DNA of 64,000 bases from Thalassospira alkalitolerans (lineage in GTDB: Bacteria > Pseudomonadota > Alphaproteobacteria > Rhodospirillales > Thalassospiraceae), in assembly GCF_002115745.1 (NCBI RefSeq), contig NZ_JFKB01000001.1, forward strand, positions 1 to 64,000, given 5' to 3'. Positions 18,241 through 27,200 of this stretch are shown piece by piece. A program made the translations under genes and the position numbers. The notes beneath the pieces were generated by a model, which worked only from the letters and a program-made list of their open reading frames with translations, searched no databases and had not been told where the DNA came from. Positions within the stretch are counted from its first letter, which is position 1, and every line of letters begins with the position of its first letter.

Positions 18241-18591
18241 ATGAAGATGAAGAAGGCAATTCTCGTCGCGACGTTCGGGGGTATTTTCATCGCGTTTAGC
18301 GCAAGCCCAAGCCTTGCCGCCTGTTCCATTGGAAACAATTATCAGGCGCTTGGAGGTCTTAAAGGGTGGAACACACGCATTGAGAATTCGGAAAACGCCG
18401 CATTACGCACGGGCTATGCCAATGGAACCTGCATTCTAATCAAAGGCGCACACACCGGCGGCACGATCCCCGCAAATGCGCTTGATAGTTTGCATGTGAC
18501 TGTTGCGCCCAAAAGCGGGGCTACCGCCTGTCATGTCTTTCGCAAAAAATCGACAGCCAGCCCCACTGACGGTTTTCCAACAACTTGCTAG
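18241..18591 (+). CDS. Small secreted four-cysteine protein of unknown function
   Basis: This 116-residue protein has a clear signal peptide: K-M-K-K, a hydrophobic core, then S-P-S-L-A-A, with likely cleavage before the first Cys. The mature part of about 90 residues has four cysteines (near residues 28, 61, 99 and 116), including the very last residue, which suggests two disulfide bonds in the periplasm or medium. The ribosome-binding site AAGGAAG is good. It is divergent from htpX and stands alone before a strong terminator. I do not recognise a family. Confidence 0.6.
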   Translation: MKMKKAILVATFGGIFIAFSASPSLAACSIGNNYQALGGLKGWNTRIENSENAALRTGYANGTCILIKGAHTGGTIPANALDSLHVTVAPKSGATACHVFRKKSTASPTDGFPTTC

Positions 18592-18622
18592 GTGATCATT
18601 AGGATCAGGACCCAAAAGAAAG

Positions 18623-18672
18623 AAACAGCCGGACCGCGGGGTCGGGGGAACTACTTGGTCCGGCTGTTTTGC
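18623..18672. terminator. Hairpin between the secreted-protein gene and the RND pump gene
   Basis: A 13-bp perfect stem (arms AAACAGCCGGACC at 18623-18635 and its complement at 18657-18669) is followed by TTTT on the plus strand and CTTTCTTTT on the minus strand. It fits as a bidirectional terminator for the convergent genes on either side. Confidence 0.85.
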
Positions 18673-18698
18673 AACGATCTTCGTTATTCTGCAGGGTG

Positions 18699-21600
18699 CT
18701 ACGCGTCAGCCCCGTCAGATGAACGAACCTCGTTGCGTCGACCGATCATGCGCACCAGAACGTAGAATACCGGTGTCAGGATCAGACCGAAGATGGTCAC
18801 ACCCAGCATGCCCGAGAACACGGCAATGCCAATCGCCTGACGCATTTCCGAACCCGCCCCGCTTGACACCACCAAGGGCAAAACGCCCATGATGAAGGCA
18901 AGCGACGTCATCAGGATCGGACGCAGACGCAGGCGGCTGGCTTCAATCGCCGCCTGAACCGTGCTGCGGCCCTGATGTTCAAGTTCGCGAGCAAACTCGA
19001 CAATCAGGATGGCGTTTTTCGATGCCAGCCCGGCCAGAACGAACAGACTGATCTGGGTGAAGATATTGTTATCGCCGCCAAACAGATAAACACCGAAGAC
19101 AGCCGATAGGGTGCTCATCGGGACGATCATAATAACCGCCAGCGGCAAGGTCAGGCTTTCGTACTGAGCGGCCAGAACCAGGAAAACCAGCAAGATACAG
19201 ATCGGGAAGATGAAGATCGCCGTATTGCCTGCCAGGATCTGCTGATAGGTCAGCTCCGTCCATTCATAGGACATACCGGGCGGCAGGGTTTCTTCCAAAA
19301 TCCTGGCAATCGCGGCCTCGGCCTCGCCACTGGAATAACCGGGGGCGGCATTGCCATTCAGATCGGCTGAACGAAAGGCATTATAGCGCATGGCGGTATC
19401 CGGACCGAACGTTTCGGATACGGAAAGAACACTGCCAAGCGGCACCATATCGCCATCTGCGTTGCGCGTTTGCAGGCGCAGAATATCTTCCGGGCTGGAG
19501 CGATAGGGTTTATCGGCCTGTGCAATCACCTGATAGGTGCGGCCAAACTGGTTGAAGTCGTTGACATACATCGACCCCAGATAAATCTGCATGGTCCGGA
19601 AAATTTCATCCACCGGGATGCCCAGTTGCTGGACCTTTGTCCGATCCAGATTGGCCTGTAATTGTGGCACATTGACATTGTAGCTTGAAAACACCCCGGT
19701 CAGCTCAGGTGCCGCCCATGCCTTGGCCAGCACTTGTTTCATGGTGTCGTCAAGCGCGCCATATCCCTGATCGCCACGGTCCTGCACTTGCAATTTGAAC
19801 CCGCCAACCGTACCAAGCCCCTGCACCGGCGGTGCCGGGAAGATGGCGACAAAGGCCTCGTCAATGGCGGCGTATTTCTGTTGCAATTTACCGGCAATCG
19901 CCAGCCCCGACAGTTCATCGGATTTGCGTTCAGCAAAGTCAGTCAACGTCACAAAGACGACGCCGGCACTTGAACTGTTCACAAAGCCGTTGATCGACAG
20001 GCCCGGAAACGCCACGGCACTTTCAACACCGGGTTCAGCCAGTGCAATGTCAGACATTTCGCGAATGACGTCTTCGGTGCGATCAAGCGTGGCACCCTGT
20101 GGTAATTGGGCAAAACTGACCAAATATTGCTTATCCTGAAGCGGGACAAACCCGGCGGGCAAAATCTGGAACCCTTGCCAGGTCAGCACCAGCAATCCGG
20201 CATAGACAACCATCATGACGGATTTGATGCCCAACAGGCGTTTCACACCGCCGCCATACATTTCCGTGCTGCGGTTAAAGAACCGGTTGAACCAGCGGAA
20301 GAACCAGCCAAAGGCAAAGTCCATTGCGCGCGTCAGCCAATCCTTTGGTGCGTCATGACGCCGCAACAACAAGGCCGACAAGGCCGGGCTGAGTGTCAGA
20401 GAATTGATCGTCGAGATGATCGTCGCAATCGCGATGGTCAGTGCGAACTGTTTATAAAACTGACCGGTCAGGCCAGAAATAAACGCAATCGGCACAAACA
20501 CGCCGGTAATCACAAGCGAGGTTGCGATAATTGGCCCGGTAACTTCGCGCATGGCCGCCACCGTGGCATCACGCGGACCAAGCCCGCGTTCAATATTACG
20601 TTCAACGTTTTCGACAACAACAATCGCATCATCGACCACGATCCCGATCGCCAGGATCAGACCGAATAATGACAGCACGTTGATCGAAAAACCCAACACC
20701 AACATCATGGCAAAGGTACCAACGATGGAAACCGGCACGGCCAGCAATGGAATGATTGATGCTCGCCATGTTTGCAGGAAGATCGTCACCACCAAAACCA
20801 CAAGGGCGACGGCCTCAAGCAGGGTCTTGATCACCGATTTGATCGAACTGCGCACAAAGACAGTTGGATCGTAAACGATGCTGTAATCAAGGCCTTCGGG
20901 GAATTGTTCTTTCAGCTCGGCCATGGTGGCGCGGACGTTGCTTGAAATATCAAGCGCGTTCGAGCCCGGGGACGCAAAGATTGGAATCGCCACCGCCGAT
21001 TTATTATCAAGCAAAGAACGCAGCGCATATTGCTGGGCCTCCAACTCGACCCGGGCAACATCACCAAGGCGGGTAACCGTGCCATCCTGATTGCGGTTGA
21101 TGATGATTTCCGAAAATTCTTCGGGGGTTTCCAGACGACCGTGCACATTGATCGGCAACTGGAACTGAACGCCAGTATCATAGGGCGCACCACCGATGGT
21201 ACCCGCCGCAACCTGAATATTCTGGCTTTGGATAGCGGAAACAACATCCCCCGCCGTCAGGCCAAGTTCAGCCACCCGATCCGGGTTAAGCCAGACACGC
21301 ATGGCGTAGTCGCCCGAACCAAACAGCCCCACCTGACCAACGCCCTTGATGCGCGCCAAACGGTCTTTGACATTCAGCGTCGCATAGTTGCGCAGATACA
21401 GCATGTCATAGCGATCATTGGGCGACAATAAATGCACGACCATGGTCAAATCAGGTGAACGTTTGGACACTGTCACGCCAAGCTGACGGACAATATCAGG
21501 CAAACGCGGTTCAGCCTGCGACACGCGGTTCTGGACCTTTTGCTGGGCCAGATCGGGATCGGTGCCGATCTCAAAGGTTACCGTCAAAGACAAATTGCCA

Positions 21601-21863
21601 TCAGTGGTCGCAAGCGAGTTGATGTAAAGCATGCCTTCGACGCCGTTGATCTGTTCTTCAAGCGGAGATGCAACAGTTTCGGCGATTTCCGCCGGGTTTG
21701 CCCCGGGGAATTTGGCTTCGACCACGATCGAGGGCGGGACGACTTCCGGATATTCGGAAATCGGCAACCGCCACATGGCAATCAGGCCTGCCAAAAGGAA
21801 AAGAACGGAAAGAACGCCGGCAAAGATCGGGCGATCCACGAAAAATCTGGATATATTCTGCAT
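18699..21863 (-). CDS. RND multidrug efflux permease (AcrB/MexF type)
   Basis: This 1054-residue inner-membrane proton antiporter pumps drugs, dyes or solvents out of the cell as a trimer. It has the HAE1 pattern: an N-terminal helix M-Q-N-I-S-R-F-F-V-D-R-P-I-F, a periplasmic loop, a block of membrane helices, a second periplasmic loop and a final membrane block. The proton-relay pair is visible in G-I-V-V-D-D-A-I-V-V-V-E-N-V-E in the fourth helix. Length is typical. It follows the adaptor gene by 38 bp in one operon. No outer-membrane channel gene is present, so a TolC-type partner must be encoded elsewhere. Confidence 0.95.
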   Translation of the reverse strand: MQNISRFFVDRPIFAGVLSVLFLLAGLIAMWRLPISEYPEVVPPSIVVEAKFPGANPAEIAETVASPLEEQINGVEGMLYINSLATTDGNLSLTVTFEIGTDPDLAQQKVQNRVSQAEPRLPDIVRQLGVTVSKRSPDLTMVVHLLSPNDRYDMLYLRNYATLNVKDRLARIKGVGQVGLFGSGDYAMRVWLNPDRVAELGLTAGDVVSAIQSQNIQVAAGTIGGAPYDTGVQFQLPINVHGRLETPEEFSEIIINRNQDGTVTRLGDVARVELEAQQYALRSLLDNKSAVAIPIFASPGSNALDISSNVRATMAELKEQFPEGLDYSIVYDPTVFVRSSIKSVIKTLLEAVALVVLVVTIFLQTWRASIIPLLAVPVSIVGTFAMMLVLGFSINVLSLFGLILAIGIVVDDAIVVVENVERNIERGLGPRDATVAAMREVTGPIIATSLVITGVFVPIAFISGLTGQFYKQFALTIAIATIISTINSLTLSPALSALLLRRHDAPKDWLTRAMDFAFGWFFRWFNRFFNRSTEMYGGGVKRLLGIKSVMMVVYAGLLVLTWQGFQILPAGFVPLQDKQYLVSFAQLPQGATLDRTEDVIREMSDIALAEPGVESAVAFPGLSINGFVNSSSAGVVFVTLTDFAERKSDELSGLAIAGKLQQKYAAIDEAFVAIFPAPPVQGLGTVGGFKLQVQDRGDQGYGALDDTMKQVLAKAWAAPELTGVFSSYNVNVPQLQANLDRTKVQQLGIPVDEIFRTMQIYLGSMYVNDFNQFGRTYQVIAQADKPYRSSPEDILRLQTRNADGDMVPLGSVLSVSETFGPDTAMRYNAFRSADLNGNAAPGYSSGEAEAAIARILEETLPPGMSYEWTELTYQQILAGNTAIFIFPICILLVFLVLAAQYESLTLPLAVIMIVPMSTLSAVFGVYLFGGDNNIFTQISLFVLAGLASKNAILIVEFARELEHQGRSTVQAAIEASRLRLRPILMTSLAFIMGVLPLVVSSGAGSEMRQAIGIAVFSGMLGVTIFGLILTPVFYVLVRMIGRRNEVRSSDGADA

Positions 21864-21901
21864 GACGGTCAGCCTTGCTTATGCGCGCAGTCAAGCATCC
21901 G

Positions 21902-23071
21902 TCAGGATGCTGAGGCCTGCAGAATTTCGGGGGTAACGGGCATGCCGGGTCGGACTTTCATGATGCCGTTGACGATCACCAGATCGCCCGGTTCAAGACC
22001 CGATGTCACAATGCGACGGCCGTCAACTTCAACGCCCAGCATCACCTGACGATAGGCAACCGTATTATCAGGCTGAACCACATAAACGAATTTGCGGTCC
22101 TGATCGGTGCTGATGGCATCCGGTGAAATCATGATGACGTTTTCCTCGGCAACAGTGCCGAGTTGCAGACTGGCATAGCTGCCCGGCAAAAGGGCGCCAT
22201 CAAGATTTTCAAACAGGGCACGGGTACGGATGGTGCCGGTACGGGCATCAATCCGATTGTCAAAACTATGAACGAAACCCGCAACCGTTTTGCCATTTGT
22301 CGCCTTCAAGCGCACCGGAATCTGATGAGCGGCATCCTTGATTTTGCCCGCTTCATAAAGGCTGGCAAAATATGTTTGTTCATCAAGATCAAAATCGGCG
22401 TAAATCTGGCCGGTCGAAACGATGGTGGTCAGAACTGGCGCATTGGTCCCGGCATTGACTTGATTGCCAACTGTCAGTTCAACACGGCTGACACGGCCAT
22501 CAATCGGGGCTTTGACAAAGGCGTGGTCAAATTCGATTTCCGCCAGATCAAGCTGTGCCAAGGCGCGATTGACTTGACTTTGTGCGACTTGCTGGGCGCT
22601 GACACGTTCGTCAAAGACGCGTTTGGAAACCGTGCCATTGGCAACGAGTTTTTCCGCACGGGCCTTTTCCTTGGCAGCAAGTGACAGGGTTTGACGCGCC
22701 GCCGTCAGCTCGGCATTTGCCTGATCAACGGCGGCCTTGTAGGTGCGCGGGTCAATCACGGCAAGAATATCGCCCTTCGTGACCATTTGGCCGTCTTCGA
22801 ACCGGATTTCGACGATGGCACCGCTGACCTGCGGGCGAAGCTGGACTTCCTCGACCGCACTGAGCCGGCCCGAGAAATTGTTCCAAAGGCGCACGGACTG
22901 GCTATGAATGCCTTCGACCGTGACCGGCGTGGCCTGTGGTGCAGCGACCTGAACGGCAACTTCGTCGGCATCGGCCTGTGTGATGGTGCTAACGCCGTAA
23001 CCACCCGCAGCAATCGTGATGATGGCAGTTGTGGCCGACAGCAACATTTTTAATTTGGATCGTGGTTGCAT
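21902..23071 (-). CDS. RND efflux periplasmic adaptor (membrane fusion protein)
   Basis: This 389-residue adaptor links the RND pump to the outer-membrane channel. The order is an N-terminal membrane anchor (residues about 10-30), a barrel-sandwich half (V-R-L-W-N-N-F-S-G-R-L-S-A-V), a helical hairpin with Q-x-x-V-x-x-A-L-A-Q-L repeats, the second lipoyl half (F-V-K-A-P-I-D-G-R-V-S), and C-terminal beta-barrel and membrane-proximal domains. The ATG at 23071 is preferred to a TTG ten codons upstream. A TACC/GGTA palindrome lies 60 bp upstream. Confidence 0.93.
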   Translation of the reverse strand: MQPRSKLKMLLSATTAIITIAAGGYGVSTITQADADEVAVQVAAPQATPVTVEGIHSQSVRLWNNFSGRLSAVEEVQLRPQVSGAIVEIRFEDGQMVTKGDILAVIDPRTYKAAVDQANAELTAARQTLSLAAKEKARAEKLVANGTVSKRVFDERVSAQQVAQSQVNRALAQLDLAEIEFDHAFVKAPIDGRVSRVELTVGNQVNAGTNAPVLTTIVSTGQIYADFDLDEQTYFASLYEAGKIKDAAHQIPVRLKATNGKTVAGFVHSFDNRIDARTGTIRTRALFENLDGALLPGSYASLQLGTVAEENVIMISPDAISTDQDRKFVYVVQPDNTVAYRQVMLGVEVDGRRIVTSGLEPGDLVIVNGIMKVRPGMPVTPEILQASAS

Positions 23072-23130
23072 CTTTCCATTTCCCAATAGGGTTACCCGCA
23101 ATTCTGCGGACAGAATAACGGGAAGATGCG

Positions 23131-23142
23131 TACCGATTGGTA
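23131..23142. promoter_or_regulatory. Candidate TetR operator before the adaptor gene
   Basis: TACCGATTGGTA is a near-perfect palindrome (only the central positions differ) in the 115-bp gap between the regulator stop and the adaptor start. It shares TACC/GGTA half-sites with the site upstream of the regulator at 23885-23900. Confidence 0.6.
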
Positions 23143-23185
23143 TGTTCGCAAGGGAAAAATGGAAGTTTTTTACAAAAAATTTGAA

Positions 23186-23848
23186 TCAGATCGCCGAAAC
23201 CACCCCCAGAGACGGGGCCTTATTAGGCGCCAAGTTCCTGAGTTCACAACGTAAATCAAGAATTCGATAGATACCTTTGCGCAGATCAGACCGAACAGTA
23301 TCCAAATCACCAAAAACCTTGCCATAGGCCAAAACGCCGTGAATATACTGGAAAACCAGCCGCGCCAGAGTCGTGACATCGGCATCGCCTGACAACATGC
23401 CTTCGCCTTTTAGACCACGCACCATCGAGGCCAGATATTTTATCTGTTCGTTCGCCAGTTCGCGCGAGCAATCCTGAATTTCGACATCCTCTGGCCCAAC
23501 CTGACCACCGGCGGTAAAGATCGGACAGACGCAAATCTCGGTATCTCCGGGAACACCGGCCTTTTTCTGTTTGTTGATGATCAGTTCAATATAGCGGTTA
23601 AGCTGATCAAGCGGGGCATTTTCCGGGCAAAAGATCGATCTGAGTTCGTCCTTGCCCTTGTCCCAATGATGGCGGGCCGAGGCGGCAAACAAGGCGGCCT
23701 TGCTATCAAAATGATGATAGAACGCGCCCTTGGTGACCCCTGCATGCTTACAGACATCACTGACACCAATGTCATGATAGCTGCTTGTCCAAAGCAATTG
23801 AATTGCCGTTTCAAGCAGTTTGGTTCGGGTCTCGGCGGCGTTCCTCAT
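23186..23848 (-). CDS. TetR/AcrR family transcriptional repressor
   Basis: This 220-residue regulator has an N-terminal helix-turn-helix (T-R-x-K-L-L-E-T-A-I-Q-L-L, then I-G-V-S-D-V-C-K-H-A-G-V-T-K-G-A-F-Y-H-H-F) with the diagnostic K-G-A-F-Y-H-H-F ending. The C-terminal ligand domain contains C-V-C-P and resembles repressors of RND pumps. It sits upstream of the adaptor and pump genes on the same strand. Palindromes before its own start and before the adaptor gene suggest that it represses both itself and the pump until an inducer binds. Confidence 0.9.
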   Translation of the reverse strand: MRNAAETRTKLLETAIQLLWTSSYHDIGVSDVCKHAGVTKGAFYHHFDSKAALFAASARHHWDKGKDELRSIFCPENAPLDQLNRYIELIINKQKKAGVPGDTEICVCPIFTAGGQVGPEDVEIQDCSRELANEQIKYLASMVRGLKGEGMLSGDADVTTLARLVFQYIHGVLAYGKVFGDLDTVRSDLRKGIYRILDLRCELRNLAPNKAPSLGVVSAI

Positions 23849-23884
23849 ATCTCACACCATTTTATTGTTTATCCGCAGTAAATA

Positions 23885-23900
23885 TACGAACCGGTCGGTA
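23885..23900. promoter_or_regulatory. Candidate TetR operator before the tetR gene
   Basis: TACGAACCGGTCGGTA is palindromic around ACCGGT, with TAC/GTA ends. It lies 37 bp upstream of the regulator start. The same half-sites occur at 23131-23142, which supports autoregulation together with pump control. Confidence 0.65.
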
Positions 23901-24171
23901 TTTATCAAGGCCAACCCAGCATTCATTGCGTTTTAATCATATAAAAATGGCAGGAGAATGACAGGAAAGCAATTAGCTTCAATGACTTCACCCGGTTCGG
24001 AAATTTCGAAAACCCGACCAAACCGGACAGCACTGGATAGCGCAAAATCGCTCCTGACAATGTTAACACCCTGCGGATAAACGGCGCGGCGCGGCGCGGC
24101 GCAGCGAGGACGGACGGGCGCGGGCAACAATAAGAAGACGGCGACAACGAGACGACATCACACAGGCAAAA
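23901..24171. other. Intergenic region with a (CGGCG)4 tract
   Basis: This is part of the 375-bp gap between tetR and the glutamate dehydrogenase gene. Apart from the upstream operator and the downstream terminator it holds an exact tandem of four CGGCG units at 24082-24101. No gene was found. Confidence 0.5.
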
Positions 24172-24199
24172 AAAAGAGGACGCCAAAGCGCCCTCTTTT
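24172..24199 (-). terminator. Intrinsic terminator of the glutamate dehydrogenase gene
   Basis: On the minus strand AAAGAGGGCGC-TTTG-GCGTCCTCTTT forms a stem with one mismatch and is followed by a run of T. It sits 25 bp after the stop. Confidence 0.8.
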
Positions 24200-24224
24200 A
24201 AACGGGATCAGTTGATTAGGAAGA

Positions 24225-27200
24225 TCAGCCGCCGACCATCGCACGGATTTGACGGTTTGCGACCGTGATCATCGACAAGTCGATCTGCCCCGCGGCGCGA
24301 AGCTCGTCAAGCAATTGATCACAGCGCATGCATCCACGCTGATGCTCATCGACCCATTTGGTTACCAAATCGCGGCCAACCGACCCATTGGTGCCAGAAG
24401 ACAGCACCACACGGGTCAATTCGCGCTGATGACCGAACAGGTCGTCAATCGCCGCCGCACGGGCCAGCTTCTGCCAATGGGTTTCGGCCTCGATAGACTC
24501 GGCCGCAGCCCGCAACAGGCCAAGCTGGAAGCGTGCCCCAAGGGCAAAATAGGTCGCCCCAACATCAACAACATCACGCCCGGTGGCCTCGGCAATGCGA
24601 ACAACGTCACAGACCGCGACCATATGCTGCATTGATGCCACACGGCGTGCCAGATCATCGGGCACCCCCTGATCGATCAGGGATTGCGATTTTTGATCGA
24701 GTGCTGTGCGGAAAGCCGCATCGGCCGGAACGATATCGTCAAAGGCCTCGATGACCTTGGCAACCGCCGGACCGAACTGTTCGATCTTGGCCCCGACATT
24801 AAGTTCTTCGCAATTGCGCAGGAACCACAATGTCACGTCTTCGACCATACGATTGATATACGAGAACATCGCAATCTGGATCTTGGCATCGACCTTGTTA
24901 TCAAGGCCTTCGATCCCCGACCACAATTTGCGCAGATCAAACACCGCCCGCGTGATCAGATATCCGCGCGACACATCAACCGCCGAAAGGCCGGTGGCCT
25001 CCATCATGTCATGAACGAAGGTCCCGCCAACCCGGTTAACCAGACTGTTGGTTCCGACGGTGGCGATGATTTCACGCTTCAGACGATGGCCCGAAATCGC
25101 AGCACTGTATTTTTTACGAAGCGGAGTCGGGAAATACCGCACCAGCTCTTCGACAAGAATCGGATCATCCGGCAAATCGGATTTCAGGACCTCGTCATAC
25201 AGCCACAGCTTGGCATAAGGCATCAGAACCGACATTTCAGGACGCGTTAAGCCCTGATGCGCTGCACTGCGACGTGCCAATTCCTCGTCATCGGGAAGAT
25301 ATTCGATTTCGCGGTTCAGACGACCTTCGCGTTCCAACATGCGGATCAGGCGAACCTGCGCATCAAGCGCATCCCCGCCCCCGGCAAAGACATTCGAAAT
25401 TGCCTGGCTTTGCACATAGTTGTCACGCAGCACCAGATCGCCGACCTCGTCAGTCATTTCAACCAGCAGCTTGTTACGCTGTTTTTCGGTCATATCCCCG
25501 GCGGCAACCACGGCACCGACAAGGATCTTGATATTGACCTCGTGATCCGAGCAATTCACACCCGCCGCATTATCGATGGCGTCTGTATTCAATCGCCCAC
25601 CAGCCTGCGCATACTCGATACGGCCACGCTGTGTCGCACCAAGGTTGGCACCTTCACCAATAACTTTGGCGCGGATATCCTTGCCATTGATACGGATGGC
25701 ATCATTGGCGCGGTCACCGGCATCTGCATTGGTTTCCGCATGCGATTTGATATAAGTCCCGATCCCGCCAAACCACAAAAGTTCGACATCGGCTTGCAGG
25801 ATCGCCTTCATCATATCAGCCGGCGTGATCCGCCCGGAACCAAGCCGCAAAAGTTTTCGCACCTCGGACGAGGGATCAAGCGTCTTGGCCTTGCGATCAA
25901 AGATTTCGCCGCCTTTTGACAGAAGCTTGACGTCATAATCCGACCAGCTGGAGCGCGGCATATCAAACAGACGTTTGCGTTCAGCAAAGCTTTTGGCAAT
26001 ATCCGGGTTCGGATCAACAAAGATATGCATGTGGTTGAACGCCGCCACCAGCTTGATCTGTTCGGACAACAGCATGCCATTGCCAAACACATCACCCGAC
26101 ATGTCGCCGACACCAGCAACGGTGAATGGTTCTTTCTGGATATCCTTGCCCATTTCGCGGAAATGGCGTTTGACCGATTCCCAAGCACCACGCGCGGTAA
26201 TGCCCATTTTCTTGTGGTCATACCCCTGCGATCCCCCCGATGCGAAAGCATCGTCAAGCCAGAAGCCATAATCACGGGCAACGCCGTTGGCGATATCGGA
26301 AAACGTCGCCGTCCCCTTATCGGCCGCAACAACCAGATAGGGGTCATCCTTATCGAGCCGCCGCACACGTTCGGGCGCAATAATGTCCCCGTCGACAATG
26401 TTGTCGGTAATGTCGAGCATGCCGCTCATCAGGATTTTATAGCAGGCAATGCCTTCTTCGAGGAAGGCTTCGCGGCCACCATCAACCGGCGGACGTTTAA
26501 CGACAAAGCCGCCTTTTGATCCGACCGGCACGATGACCGCGTTCTTGACCATCTGGGCCTTGACCAGACCGAGGATCTCGGTGCGGAAATCTTCCTGACG
26601 ATCCGACCAGCGAATACCGCCACGCGCCACCGGTCCACCACGAAGGTGGACAGCCTCGACCCTTGGGGAATAAACAAAAATCTCGCGCCACGGGCGGGGC
26701 AACGGCAAATCTTCGACCATGCCGGAATTGAATTTAACCGACAGATAGGGTTTTGGATTGCCGTCTTTGCCAAATTGGAAATAGTTGGTCCGCAGGGTTG
26801 CTTGAACAAGGTTAAGGAAGGCACGCAAAATGCGGTCTTCATCCGGGTTCATCACGTCTTCGAGGCGGGTAATGATATCCCCCTCAAGAGACTCGACCTC
26901 CACCGCCAACCCCGGATCCCGATCCGGATCAAACCGTGTCACAAACAGATCGACAATGGCGGCTGCCAGTCCGGCATTATTGGCCAGTGTCTTGGCCATA
27001 TAATCCTGCGAGAAAGCCGATCCCATCTGACGCATATAACGGGCATAGGTGCGCAAGATAACAACTTCGCGCCAATGCAAATTCCCCAACAGGACAAGGC
27101 GGTTAAAGGCGTCGTTTTCAACTTCGCCATGCCACATGCGGATGAACAGTTCCTGAAACTTGTCACGCACATCATGCAGACGGAACTCGCCTTCAACCAC

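Noticed and set aside
24082..24101. (CGGCG)4 tract as a functional repeat or CRISPR-like array
   Set aside because: It is a simple 5-bp tandem repeat without spacers, between a promoter region and a terminator; replication slippage explains it.
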